Origin: Calothrix sp. NIES-4105
GTDB taxonomy: Bacteria; Cyanobacteriota; Cyanobacteriia; Cyanobacteriales; Nostocaceae
Direction: 5' to 3'
DNA length: 64,000 nt
Assembly (NCBI RefSeq): GCF_002368415.1
Contig: NZ_AP018290.1
Location: 8,423,717-8,487,716 of the forward strand
Part shown: piece after piece, positions 44,653-53,679 of the stretch
How positions within the stretch are numbered: the first letter of the stretch is position 1
Layout: each line of letters opens with the position of its first letter
The notes under the pieces: model-generated
Told to the model about the DNA's origin: nothing
The model's input: only the letters and a program-made list of their open reading frames with translations
Databases searched by the model: none
Translations under genes and position numbers: made by a program

Positions 44653-45441
44653 ATGAAGCCATTTACTGATAAAGTTGTTCTGATTACAGGAGGTAATTCT
44701 GGTATTGGCAAAGCAACAGCATTAGCTTTTGCAGAGTCAGGGGCAAAAGTAGTGATTGCTGGCAGGAGAATTAAAGAAGGTGAAGAGACTGTTGATTTAA
44801 TTGAAAAAGCAGGTAGTTCAAGTATTTTTATCCCTACAGATATTACTCAAGAAGCGGAAGTTAAAAATTTAGTAAGTCAAACAGTTAAAACTTTTGGTCG
44901 TTTAGATTATGCTTTTAATAATGCTGGAACTCCTGGAATTCTAAAAGTCAATATGGATGACTCGGAAGAGAATTGGAATCAAATTATTAATACTAATTTG
45001 AAAGGAGTCTGGCTATGTATGAAACATCAAATTTCGGAAATGCTTAAAAATGGTGGTGGTGCAATTGTAAATAATGCTTCTATTCGAGGATTAATTGCTG
45101 CTAATTTAACGTCGGAGCAAGAAAATAAACCACAACATAATATTCATTTTTATTGTACGAGCAAGCACGCAGTTTTAGGACTTACTAAATCTTTAGCTGT
45201 ACAATATGCTAAGGATGGTATTAGAATTAATGCTGTTTGTCCAGGAACTATTGTAACTCCTATGGTAATGTCAGCTTTAAGTGAGGAAACAATCGAGAAT
45301 TATAGCAATCAATATCCCATAAAACGATTAGGTACACCATCAGAAATTGCTCAGGCAGTATTATGGTTATGTTCAGATTCAGCTAGTTTTTTGATTGGAC
45401 ATTCATTAGTTTTAGATGGTGGTTTAACTATTCAACATTAG
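44653..45441 (+). CDS. Short-chain dehydrogenase/reductase (SDR)
   Basis: A 262-residue NAD(P)-dependent oxidoreductase of the classical SDR type. It shows the nucleotide-binding TGGNSGIG (residues about 11-18), NNAG, the catalytic Ser in NNASIRG, and Tyr167-x3-Lys171 (YCTSK). NAVCPGTIVTPM follows, and the closing LWLCSDSASFLIGHSLVLDGG is standard. An Arg in AGRRIKEG at the end of strand 2 suggests NADP preference. The substrate cannot be predicted. The 3' end is followed at once by a fragment of an anti-sigma gene (45445-45685). Confidence 0.92.
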   Translation: MKPFTDKVVLITGGNSGIGKATALAFAESGAKVVIAGRRIKEGEETVDLIEKAGSSSIFIPTDITQEAEVKNLVSQTVKTFGRLDYAFNNAGTPGILKVNMDDSEENWNQIINTNLKGVWLCMKHQISEMLKNGGGAIVNNASIRGLIAANLTSEQENKPQHNIHFYCTSKHAVLGLTKSLAVQYAKDGIRINAVCPGTIVTPMVMSALSEETIENYSNQYPIKRLGTPSEIAQAVLWLCSDSASFLIGHSLVLDGGLTIQH

Positions 45442-45444
45442 CTG

Positions 45445-45685
45445 TTATGCTGTGTATTTATCATCCATTGAAGTACGTTCATAAAAACATACAACCACCT
45501 GTTGTATAAAGAGCATCGGTAGAACTTGGTTTGGAGCGGATATAGTCAAAGGCGCCATAAACTTCACCGTCAACTACGCGCATCACCTTCCGATATGTAA
45601 ATTTCTTCGCCTGTTGCATGACTATGTAAAGGATAGCTAACACCCGGCGCCGCGCGTAAAATTCCCTACTTCTTCGCGCTTTATA
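45445..45685 (-). pseudogene. Partial duplicate of the ChrR-like anti-sigma gene (3' end)
   Basis: About 241 bp match 47298-47537, the last third of the intact ChrR-like gene, at roughly 85-90% identity by eye and in the same orientation. Only the C-terminal cupin part is present. Within it, the intact AACTACTAAATCACC is changed to AACTACGCGCATCACC, a net +1 base that breaks the frame. The homology stops abruptly at 45685. It and the intact gene bracket the two genes at 45917-47271. Confidence 0.88.
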
Positions 45686-45916
45686 ATGGCATTTAGACTA
45701 TTCTTGTTAAGTGTAATGTCAGTCAAATTTTATGCTGTCCACTCAAATTATCTAAAAATTGCAAACTGCATTATTTCGTGCAAAACACTTATAAAGGTGA
45801 ATTTTAGTAGTAAATTATCAGAACGAGCGGATTTTCTCTTTCAGTCTGTAATAAAGCTAAGTTTAAAACCGTTCGCTGGGCAAAAACAGGTAAAGCTTGA
45901 TGGTGAGTTATGCAAC

Positions 45917-46753
45917 ATGGCAAGTAATGAAAATGAGAAAGATAATTTAGAACCAGGAACCGACGTAACTTCCGAGACACTTGAGTTAAGTAGTGGTGGT
46001 TGTGCAGGTATTGATGAACCTGGCTGGAGTCATAAGTTTGGCGAATTAGGTATAGAGTTAACACCAGATGAACTTGAAGTAAGAGTGCAATATCTACGAC
46101 AACAGCTTTTACAAAACCCAGATGTTAAAAATGTCAGAGATGCTCTCAGAAACTGTGGTGTCTCCGAGAGAGAGGACATCATTAAATTGGTGAAACGTTA
46201 TAACTTTGATAGTCCAGGCATTCTTTTCACACCTGATAATTACGATTCGTGGAGGAAACTGGCAAACAATGATGGTACTATCAACGACGCACGATACCTT
46301 GTTCATGAAATTGCAGAAGTTAAGGAGTTAGAACGTATCAAGCAACAAAAACAGTTTGATTACATGGGAAAAGGTATGAAAAGTATGACACGCAGGCAAA
46401 AACAAGAGTGGGCGATAGATTTTAAGATTTATTACATGCAAGCTCACTCTAAGGCGCTCGAAGCAGAGTACGAGTTTATAGCGAACCAAGTATCTGTTGC
46501 TACAAATGGTATGATTTCAATCTCACGAATTGTAGCAGCGGCAGTAGACCCAAATCGAGACGAAGCGCGTGCATTTATGTTAGTTGATGGAATTGTTCTG
46601 GAAAAGCATCCAAATTTTAGCATCTGGCAACAACGCGGTGAAGAAACTCTTCAACTAAATCGTAATCAGCGGCTAAAATTAAAATTACTAGCAAATCCAA
46701 CGCTTGTTGAGTTGGTAAGAGTGGTTAAACAGAAAAGAATAAGTCAACTTTAA
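45917..46753 (+). CDS. Unknown protein, possible effector with HEIAE...AH motif
   Basis: I place the start at ATG 45917 (MASNENEKDNLEPG), because the open frame upstream runs to the anti-sigma fragment and is not protein-like. The 278-residue product has an N-terminal LELSSGGCAG that recalls a double-glycine leader, then a charged helical region (ELEVRVQYLRQQLLQNP) and a C-terminal domain. That domain carries YLVHEIAEVKELE and AHSKALEAEYEF, a pair of His/Glu motifs like those of zinc-dependent or toxin-type domains. I do not recognise the family. The downstream HEAT-like gene, 35 nt away, could be an immunity partner. Flanking duplications suggest recent arrival. Confidence 0.6.
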   Translation: MASNENEKDNLEPGTDVTSETLELSSGGCAGIDEPGWSHKFGELGIELTPDELEVRVQYLRQQLLQNPDVKNVRDALRNCGVSEREDIIKLVKRYNFDSPGILFTPDNYDSWRKLANNDGTINDARYLVHEIAEVKELERIKQQKQFDYMGKGMKSMTRRQKQEWAIDFKIYYMQAHSKALEAEYEFIANQVSVATNGMISISRIVAAAVDPNRDEARAFMLVDGIVLEKHPNFSIWQQRGEETLQLNRNQRLKLKLLANPTLVELVRVVKQKRISQL

Positions 46754-46788
46754 AATTTATTTGAAAAACCCACACAATCAGGAAAACT

Positions 46789-47271
46789 ATGTTAAGTGAT
46801 ATTGAGTTTCAGGAATTAGCAGAGGATTTATCAAGTCTTGACGTATCAATACGTGTTGAAACGTTAAAATGCCTATATAGAGAGCCTGCTGTTGATGAGC
46901 GAGTACTGCCATACTTGGAAAATTTGCTAGATGATGATACATTAACCCTTCTAATGTTGCCCTACCGTTTTGGGGAAGTTAGGTGGTTAGCTGCTAAGGT
47001 TTTGGTAGCGGAGCGTGCAGCACTTGGACATAAGGAGCCTGTACATTTAGATAACGTTGTTCAACCAATGAATGTAGAAGAGTTTGCGTCGTTAGCTAAA
47101 AGTGCCGGAATCAAAGGTTACGGTGGTCTTGATGGTGTAATTGAAGCTCTTGGTATTCTTCGCGCTCAGGGACAATTACCATTATCTAACTTGCAACTTA
47201 TACCGAGTAGTACAAGTAATAAAAAAATAAAAGTTAATGATTTAAATTATACAAACAGTCAGGTAAGGTAA
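46789..47271 (+). CDS. HEAT-like small protein, possible immunity partner
   Basis: A 160-residue soluble protein. The first half has helix pairs with HEAT-repeat character (EDLSSLDVSIRVETLKCLYRE, YLENLLDDDT, FGEVRWLAAKVLVAER), followed by a helical segment MNVEEFASLAKSAGIKGYGGLDG and a polar tail. Such small HEAT-like proteins are often immunity proteins for polymorphic toxins. The gene follows the 278-residue protein with a 35-nt gap and the same strand, an order that fits toxin then immunity. The function is an inference from context. Confidence 0.65.
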   Translation: MLSDIEFQELAEDLSSLDVSIRVETLKCLYREPAVDERVLPYLENLLDDDTLTLLMLPYRFGEVRWLAAKVLVAERAALGHKEPVHLDNVVQPMNVEEFASLAKSAGIKGYGGLDGVIEALGILRAQGQLPLSNLQLIPSSTSNKKIKVNDLNYTNSQVR

Positions 47272-47300
47272 CAATATACTGGTTGTAATCAAATTACGTT

Positions 47301-47888
47301 TTATGCTACGTATTCATCATCCATTGAAGTACGGAAGAAAAACATACAACCACCTGTTGTATAGGGAGCATGGGTAGAACTTGGTTCGGAGCGGATATAG
47401 TCAAAGGCGCCATAAACTTCACCCTCAACTACTAAATCACCTTCTAATATATAAATTTCTTCGCCTGTTGCATGACTATGCAAAGGATAGCTAACACCCG
47501 GCGCCGCGCGTAAAACTCCTACAACTTCGCGCTTTATGTTATCAGTATGTAAAGTTGCAATTTCTATACCTGGGACGCTATAAGGTTGCCATTGAAAATC
47601 TTGAGTACGAATCGTTAGTGACTTCTTGATTTCTGATTCGTTTTCGGGTTGAGGTGGTGGCGCCAGTTGTAAACGCGCGAACAGTCGGTCTTTTAAATCT
47701 GTAGCAATTGGTACAATGGGTACACCATAAGGAATTGCTGTTGCTGCGGTTTGGTAGTAAGTTAGTTCTTCGGCTAGTTCTGGAGATTGTTGTAATTCTC
47801 GTTCGACCCAAACCCGTTTTGAGTCGGTGAGTAAATCTAGTACATATAATGGTACTAATTCGCAGAAACAGTAGTTTTCAATAGCCAT
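47301..47888 (-). CDS. ChrR-like cupin anti-sigma factor
   Basis: A 195-residue protein with an N-terminal zinc-binding-type anti-sigma segment (CFCELVPLYVLDLLTDSKRVWVERELQQSPELAEELTYY) and a C-terminal cupin domain. The cupin domain has PLHSHATGEEIYILEGDL as its metal-binding motif and GGCMFFFRTS at the end. In this family the N-terminal domain holds an ECF sigma factor and the cupin domain senses singlet oxygen or related stress. The ECF sigma gene lies 28 nt upstream on the same strand, so the pair is almost certainly co-transcribed. A partial duplicate lies at 45445-45685. Confidence 0.9.
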   Translation of the reverse strand: MAIENYCFCELVPLYVLDLLTDSKRVWVERELQQSPELAEELTYYQTAATAIPYGVPIVPIATDLKDRLFARLQLAPPPQPENESEIKKSLTIRTQDFQWQPYSVPGIEIATLHTDNIKREVVGVLRAAPGVSYPLHSHATGEEIYILEGDLVVEGEVYGAFDYIRSEPSSTHAPYTTGGCMFFFRTSMDDEYVA

Positions 47889-47916
47889 TGGGAGTTTTAC
47901 AGTGTTTTACGGGTTT

Positions 47917-48477
47917 TTACTCAAGAGCTGATTTTAACTTATTTAAGCCTAACCGAATTCTAGTTTTGACAGTTCCCAAAGAAATACTAGTTTGAACAGA
48001 GATTTGGCTGTGACTTAGACCATGATAATAAGCTAGCTCAATGACTTGACGCTGCTCAGGAGGTAAAAGTTGTAACGCAGCTAAAACGCGCGCGCGTCGC
48101 TCATTAATTATTACATCATCAGTTGGGTCTATACTGATGGATGAGGTTTGAATTTCTGAAAGTTTAGTTACAGCAGGGGATGATAGTTGAATTCGCACTT
48201 GTTTACGAAGTTTATCTAAAATCCGACTACGAACTAGCATAAAAAGCCAAGTATCGACTCTACCTTTAGTAGCATCATAACGTTCAGCGATTCGCCAAAC
48301 CTGAGAAAAAACATCTAGTACAACTTCTTCGCTTTCCTCAACTGATTTCAAACCGTTAAAGGCAACCGAATAAATGATTTTAGCATAACGGTTGTACAGT
48401 TCAGACAAAGCAGTCTGGTCATGCTTGGCGATTTTACTTAGTAACGCTTCATCGGAAGCTACAGGTCGGCAATCCAT
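47917..48477 (-). CDS. ECF sigma-70 family RNA polymerase sigma factor
   Basis: A 186-residue group 4 sigma factor. Region 2 is ALSELYNRYAKIIYSVAFNGL with the promoter-melting SEEVVLDVFSQVWRIAERYD and VDTWLFMLVRSRILDKLRK. Region 4 is LQLLPPEQRQVIELAYYHGLSHSQISVQTSISLGTVKTRIRLGLNKL, the -35 binding helix-turn-helix. There is no region 1 or 3, as expected. The adjacent ChrR-like anti-sigma suggests control by oxidative or singlet-oxygen stress; this is known for the family, not shown here. It is the first gene of the minus-strand pair. Confidence 0.94.
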   Translation of the reverse strand: MDCRPVASDEALLSKIAKHDQTALSELYNRYAKIIYSVAFNGLKSVEESEEVVLDVFSQVWRIAERYDATKGRVDTWLFMLVRSRILDKLRKQVRIQLSSPAVTKLSEIQTSSISIDPTDDVIINERRARVLAALQLLPPEQRQVIELAYYHGLSHSQISVQTSISLGTVKTRIRLGLNKLKSALE

Positions 48478-48915
48478 TTACAGGCTTAGTTTTTTTTATC
48501 TGACTACCAATTATACCAAGCGTCTAGACCTATTTTAAAATTTTGTTCAAAATTTTTGTTTCAAGAGTTAATTTTAAAGAGTAAGTTTAACCCGAATACA
48601 CAATATATCATGACATTAAGTGTAATATTTATTGCTATTTATTACGCCTCTAAAAGGCAGAAACCGGGAATAGTTAGTTAATATCTCGTAATTAATACGA
48701 ATATTTTACACTTATATCTCAATTTATTTACGTAAATGATAATTTCGTCTCATTCTTTACATCGGTCGTAAAAATTTGTACAAAAATCCTTTAGGAAGCG
48801 TAAGCGTAAGGTGGGCACTGCCCACCCTACTACAATTGGGATAAGCTGTTTAGGCTGCGGTTTTCGCAACAAGACAGTGGTGCAAGATATCGCTTAGGAA
48901 GCTTACAAATAACTT
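48478..48915. other. Intergenic region with family 2 palindrome
   Basis: No gene seen. GGTGGGCACTGCCCACC at 48810-48826 is a family 2 palindrome that could terminate the downstream minus-strand operon in reverse or fold in its trailer. The AT-rich 48480-48760 stretch probably carries the promoter of the ECF sigma gene. Confidence 0.55.
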
Positions 48916-50550
48916 TTAATTGGCAGAAAGTTCTACACCGCTATTCATCAACATTAACTCAAGTTGAGAAATTCTACGATTTAAGGCGCCGATAACATCT
49001 TGAGGGTCAGAAGACTTTTGCAACCACCACTTATTTCTTGCTGTTTTTAGTGACAGGTTGCGTTCTTGTACAAATTTATGAACAGCAGTTGCAACACCAA
49101 TGTGGTTGAGGTCAGTATAGTCATCCCCAATCATTATCCCATCAGGTTTGAGTAATTCCCAGTACTGTATAATATCAGCATAAACATCATCCGCTTCATG
49201 GCTAGCATCGATGTAAATCAAATCAGCTTTGAAATCTTTTTGTTTTAGTAATCGAGCAGCAATATTACTAGGAACTGGCAATGGCACAATCGAATCATGT
49301 AAGTTTTTGTACATGACATTTGCTAAAAATTGATAGAACAGTGTTGGATAACCGTGCTTTCGGGATAAACCAAGCGCATAATCTCCCGATAAATGCTCGA
49401 TAGCTCCTAGCCATGTATCAATACAGATAATCGTGCCGTCAATGTTTTTATTCTGTAACAAAGAAGCCATGTGAACAGCAGAACCACCCTTCCAAGTACC
49501 GACTTCGATAATAGTTTTGGGCTTGATTTGGTCGATTAGCTGTTCAAACAATGGGTCGTTACTACCCCAACCTTGTAAATCTAACGGATAATCGCGGTAA
49601 TTGAAGTGAGTGTAGGGATTCTCTAAACCGAGATTGTCGGCAATTTCCTGAGTTGACTTTTTGAATCTAGCAGCTTTGCCGTTCTGTTCAAGATTAGCTT
49701 CCGAGATTTCTACAGCTAATTGTGTTTGATTATATGAACCTTCTTGGGCAGTTATAGATGTAGGCAGATTGTCCGCTTGAATCCTCGGTTCTTTCTGCCA
49801 AGGAAAACCTTCAGGATATTTGGTCTGCATTACAGTATTACCTTGGTGGAAGAACTCAGGCTTTACAGCAAACTGACCTAATCCCGCGCGGTAATTAACT
49901 GTGTAGGCGCCATTCGTATCACAGCGAGGATACGCTTTCACTAATTCATTACACAGCATTACATCTGTAGATTTAAGAATAGGCGCGCCTGGTTTTTTAA
50001 CATCGTTAGGTTTACTAAATCTAACGTAAAACAGGTGAGCATATTCAAGGGCAATGCATTTTTTGAGAAAGTAGCAGTTGGTATCAATTACATGACAGCT
50101 GTCCGCAAAGTCTTGCCATTTACCCAAGCTTTCACAGTTGTCATGGGTTGCCAAAGTACCATCGAGGTTAACTATTTTCCTTAAGGCATAAGCCCAATCT
50201 AAATGCTTTTCTTCGACAACTTGAACTAGAGAAGTAATATGATTTGAGTCAAACCAATTATCTTCATCTAGAAACGCTAGGTAATCCCCATTAGCTAGAA
50301 AAAGAGACATGCCATAAATACGGTGTCCATTAAACCCACCTTTACCTGTAGCATATGGTAAACAAATCACATGAGTTTGAGGTTTCTTAAACTCTATTTC
50401 TTGCAAAAGAGCTTGGGCAGCAGCTTCCCGTTCTTTTCCATCAATAACAATTATGTGTTCAATATTTGGATAATCCTGGTCTTGAACACTTTGAATTGCC
50501 TGCTTCATCAAAGGATTACCTGTTACAGGAGTGATCACAGAAACTAGCAT
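48916..50550 (-). CDS. Glycosyltransferase family 2 - methyltransferase fusion
   Basis: A 544-residue two-domain protein. Residues 1-240 are a GT-A glycosyltransferase (SVITPVTGNPLMKQAIQSVQDQ, LAFLDEDNWF as the DxD-type metal site). Residues about 330-500 are a class I methyltransferase related to cephalosporin-hydroxylase-like CmcI domains (KTIIEVGTWKGGSAVHMASLL, DLIYIDASHEADDVYADI, IMIGDDYTD). It may add and methylate a sugar on a surface glycan or protein. Its start lies 7 nt after the stop of the upstream TPR/O-GlcNAc-transferase-like gene, so they form an operon and probably modify the same target. Confidence 0.88.
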   Translation of the reverse strand: MLVSVITPVTGNPLMKQAIQSVQDQDYPNIEHIIVIDGKEREAAAQALLQEIEFKKPQTHVICLPYATGKGGFNGHRIYGMSLFLANGDYLAFLDEDNWFDSNHITSLVQVVEEKHLDWAYALRKIVNLDGTLATHDNCESLGKWQDFADSCHVIDTNCYFLKKCIALEYAHLFYVRFSKPNDVKKPGAPILKSTDVMLCNELVKAYPRCDTNGAYTVNYRAGLGQFAVKPEFFHQGNTVMQTKYPEGFPWQKEPRIQADNLPTSITAQEGSYNQTQLAVEISEANLEQNGKAARFKKSTQEIADNLGLENPYTHFNYRDYPLDLQGWGSNDPLFEQLIDQIKPKTIIEVGTWKGGSAVHMASLLQNKNIDGTIICIDTWLGAIEHLSGDYALGLSRKHGYPTLFYQFLANVMYKNLHDSIVPLPVPSNIAARLLKQKDFKADLIYIDASHEADDVYADIIQYWELLKPDGIMIGDDYTDLNHIGVATAVHKFVQERNLSLKTARNKWWLQKSSDPQDVIGALNRRISQLELMLMNSGVELSAN

Positions 50551-50557
50551 GATATAA

Positions 50558-53254
50558 TTACCTCCAAGTGCGGATAGTTTGGCGACAGTCGTAAGCAGTG
50601 ATAGCCATTTGGAAAAAACGAGCTATTTCTGAAATGGCAGATTTATTTTCATATAGCACAGAGTTACGTGCTTGAATTTCTTGCTGAATGTGGCGCCGCC
50701 ATTCTGGGTCATGTGCAATACGATAGGCTACTTCAACATAGGATTGAGCGTCCCAAACAACGCAATCGAGCAAGCCCATTTGTTGGTAAAATCCATAAGT
50801 AAGTCGGCTACGCAAAAATTCTCCAGGCAAGGTAACAATTGGTAATCCAGTTGCAAAAGCTTCCAACGAAGTGTTACCACCCCCAAAGTGAATCGGGTCA
50901 AGCATTACATCCCCTAGCATTAGTAGCTGGAGATATTCTTCATAACTAAGGTGCCGTAAAAAATGAATTTGATCTACAACATCAGGAATAGTTTTAGTCC
51001 AGCGTTGTTGCAGTAACTCATCCCAATAACTAGACGCTCCTTGGATCAGCACAAGCCATCCTTTTTGATCGCGTCGTAACAAATCTCCAATAATTTGGTC
51101 AAACTCTGGGTGGAACTTGAATGAGCTTTGAGGACATAGGTAGAGTGTACCAACTCCGGGCAAATTAAAGGTTTCGCGACTAGCAGGAGCAGGTAAAGTT
51201 GGTCGGGTGTAATAAATACCTGGTTGTTTGAGTCGAATTAAACGCTCGCTATAGTGTTCCTGAGCATTCTCTTGATCAAAAACTGTTGCAGACAGGAAGT
51301 AATCCATATTGGGAATGCCGGTAGTATCTGGATGTCCCCAAGTCATGCACTGAACTGGCGCCAATCGTGCAAAAGCGAGGAAGTAAGACAAGGGCGCCAT
51401 ACCAATGTCAGTATAGAATAGTATGTCTAGTTCCTGTTCGGCAATCTGCTCACGAGCTTTAACTAAATCGCCTTCTAATATAATTATACTATCTGCATAG
51501 CTATCAATTTTTACACTTCTAGCATCTTTAGATTTAGCCAGACGCAGCAACACTATTTCAAACAAGTCATGAGGTAATTGACCCAGAATTTCCCCGTAGA
51601 GTTTACCCATTGTGTGTTCCCGTAAAAATTGGGAACAAACTCCTATCCGTATGCGTTGCCGAGGTTTACGATTACCGCGACAGTGAGGAGCAACCCAGTC
51701 CAAACCAGAGCAATTATTCAGGTAAAAGCGAGCAATTGCTTCTTGTAGTTGGCGGTCATTGCGACCATGATAAGTTAGGTAAAAGTTTGCAGTAGAAGCA
51801 ACTCCAACTGGTTGCGTCAGCTTAACTCCTTCAGCATCTAACGCTTGCAGTTCTTGGAGTAAACGATTACGTTCTAAATCAATTTCCTTGCAGTTCGTCA
51901 AAATCACAGGCAAGGATAGTCCTCGTCGAACCCGAAAATTAGGGTCGCGAAGCTTAGAAGATCCTTGTTGCAAAATATCTCTGCCTTCTGCAACTCGCCC
52001 TTGAACGATAAGAGTTCCGCCTAATTCATAATAGTTTTCAGGATTTTCTGGGTCTAACTCTAGAGCCACTCGCAGACTCTCAGCCGCTTTATCTACTTTG
52101 CTGATACGATTATAAAGCGCACCTTGTATATTATGTAGAACAGCAGATTTTGGATATTGCTCTAGACCTCGTTGACACCAAGAAAGACCTTCCTCTAACC
52201 GAGATTGTTGAGAAAACAAATAGCACAACGAATTCCAGGCATCTTGGTCTTTCAATCCTGAATTCAGGGCGTTTTGATAGCTTGTAATCGCTTCGCTATA
52301 ACGAAGCGTTAGCATAAAAATATCAGCCAAATTTTTATGAGCAAGGGCGTAATTAGGACGCAAATTAATTGCTTGCTGAAAGTAATTAATAGCCTCTTGC
52401 CATCTTTGCTGACGTTTACAAATAATTCCCAGGTTGTTAAGAGCTTCAGGAAACTTTGGTTGTAAACGCAAGGCTGTTTCTAGACACTTTGTTGCCTCTT
52501 GAAGTTCGTTTTGCCGTGTTAATATTAATCCTAAATTGCGGTATGCATCCGCATAATTAGGGTTAAGCTCAATCGCACGACGATAATAGGCGCCTGCTTC
52601 CTCAAAATTTCCTTGGTCTTTGTAAACAGTACCCAGGTGGTTATAAGCAATTGGTTCTTGTGGTGCAAACTCAATTGCTTGTTTTAAACTTTCAGCTGCC
52701 TCTTCTAACTGTCCCTTTGCTTTTAAAGCTAAACCTAAATGATTGAGAGCATCGATATAATCAGGCTTTAATTTCAAAGCTTGCCTAAGTAATATAATCG
52801 CTTCATCTAGTTCTTCAAGAGAAGTCAGTACCAAACCCAAATTATTCAGAGCTTCGAGATAATAAGGGTTCAGGGTTAAAGCTTGCCGAAAACTACTTAC
52901 TGCTTCATCTAATTTGCCCTGCTCTTTAAGCAAAAATCCTAAATTATTATGAATTTCTGGAAGGTTTGGTTGCAACCGCACAGCATGACGATAACAGATA
53001 ATAGCTTCGTCTAACCGTCCTTGGAGAGAAAGTAAAACTCCTAAGTTACTATAAGCTTCCGCATATTCTGGATTTAGCTCTAAAGCTTGCTGAAATGCAG
53101 GTACAGCTTCTTGAATTTGACTGCTCAACGCCAAAGCTGTTCCTAAGTGGAAGTAATATTCTGGTGTGTTCGGGTTTTCAGTAATTTCCTGCTGAAAATA
53201 AGTAACAGCCTCTGAGTAATGCCCTTGGGACAGTAAAGCAATACCTTCACTCAT
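50558..53254 (-). CDS. TPR - O-GlcNAc transferase-like (SPINDLY-type) protein
   Basis: An 898-residue protein. Residues 1-450 hold about 12 TPR units (AIELNPNYADAYRNLGLILT and similar), the peptide-binding superhelix. The C-terminal half is a GT41 glycosyltransferase: RIRIGVCSQFLREHTMGKL, APVQCMTWGHPDTTGIPNMDYF, and the nucleotide-sugar region GDVMLDPIHFGGGNTSLEAFATGLPIVTLPGEFLRSR. In eukaryotes such enzymes add O-GlcNAc or O-fucose to Ser/Thr; in cyanobacteria substrates are largely unknown. It is the first gene of a two-gene operon with a glycosyltransferase-methyltransferase. The nearest candidates for acceptors, by position, are the small secreted proteins at 53680-54707, transcribed divergently. 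Confidence 0.93.
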   Translation of the reverse strand: MSEGIALLSQGHYSEAVTYFQQEITENPNTPEYYFHLGTALALSSQIQEAVPAFQQALELNPEYAEAYSNLGVLLSLQGRLDEAIICYRHAVRLQPNLPEIHNNLGFLLKEQGKLDEAVSSFRQALTLNPYYLEALNNLGLVLTSLEELDEAIILLRQALKLKPDYIDALNHLGLALKAKGQLEEAAESLKQAIEFAPQEPIAYNHLGTVYKDQGNFEEAGAYYRRAIELNPNYADAYRNLGLILTRQNELQEATKCLETALRLQPKFPEALNNLGIICKRQQRWQEAINYFQQAINLRPNYALAHKNLADIFMLTLRYSEAITSYQNALNSGLKDQDAWNSLCYLFSQQSRLEEGLSWCQRGLEQYPKSAVLHNIQGALYNRISKVDKAAESLRVALELDPENPENYYELGGTLIVQGRVAEGRDILQQGSSKLRDPNFRVRRGLSLPVILTNCKEIDLERNRLLQELQALDAEGVKLTQPVGVASTANFYLTYHGRNDRQLQEAIARFYLNNCSGLDWVAPHCRGNRKPRQRIRIGVCSQFLREHTMGKLYGEILGQLPHDLFEIVLLRLAKSKDARSVKIDSYADSIIILEGDLVKAREQIAEQELDILFYTDIGMAPLSYFLAFARLAPVQCMTWGHPDTTGIPNMDYFLSATVFDQENAQEHYSERLIRLKQPGIYYTRPTLPAPASRETFNLPGVGTLYLCPQSSFKFHPEFDQIIGDLLRRDQKGWLVLIQGASSYWDELLQQRWTKTIPDVVDQIHFLRHLSYEEYLQLLMLGDVMLDPIHFGGGNTSLEAFATGLPIVTLPGEFLRSRLTYGFYQQMGLLDCVVWDAQSYVEVAYRIAHDPEWRRHIQQEIQARNSVLYENKSAISEIARFFQMAITAYDCRQTIRTWR

Positions 53255-53679
53255 TCGTATCTTCCTGAGTACGTAAGAATAATTAAAAATACTATAAGTA
53301 TTACTCAGTACAACATTAAAATCGAGCAGCGACCTCAGTACTTATACGGAAAAAAATAATTTTGCTTAATGGTAGACTTAATTCCCGGAATTTCTATCAC
53401 TATATATATAATAAATTTATTTTCTTAAAGACATTATATTCACTTTAGCCTTCAACGATAAAACTACTATAATATTGCAACATCATAAAAATAAATAAGT
53501 GTATTCACGGTTATGATTATCAGAGATATGAAACTATAAATTTAAAAGACCGAGTTCAAATATCAAGGGAATTTGAACAATGGCGCCATTAGATGCCATA
53601 TAGGTTAGGTTTCCTAAGTAAATCTTCTAGAAAACCCCCTCTGTAAACACTGTGTAAACGATTAAGGAATTAAATTGTC
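53255..53679. other. Divergent promoter region
   Basis: The gap between the minus-strand glycosyltransferase operon and the plus-strand secreted-protein gene is AT-rich (notably 53340-53560). It contains one GGCGCC inside a short palindrome ATGGCGCCAT (53580-53589). It must hold promoters for both directions. I see no recognisable operator, and no gene. Confidence 0.5.

Noticed and set aside
45686-45916. N-terminal extension of the 278-residue protein
   Set aside because: Composition is unlike a protein, it abuts the anti-sigma fragment, and ATG 45917 gives a natural hydrophilic start.
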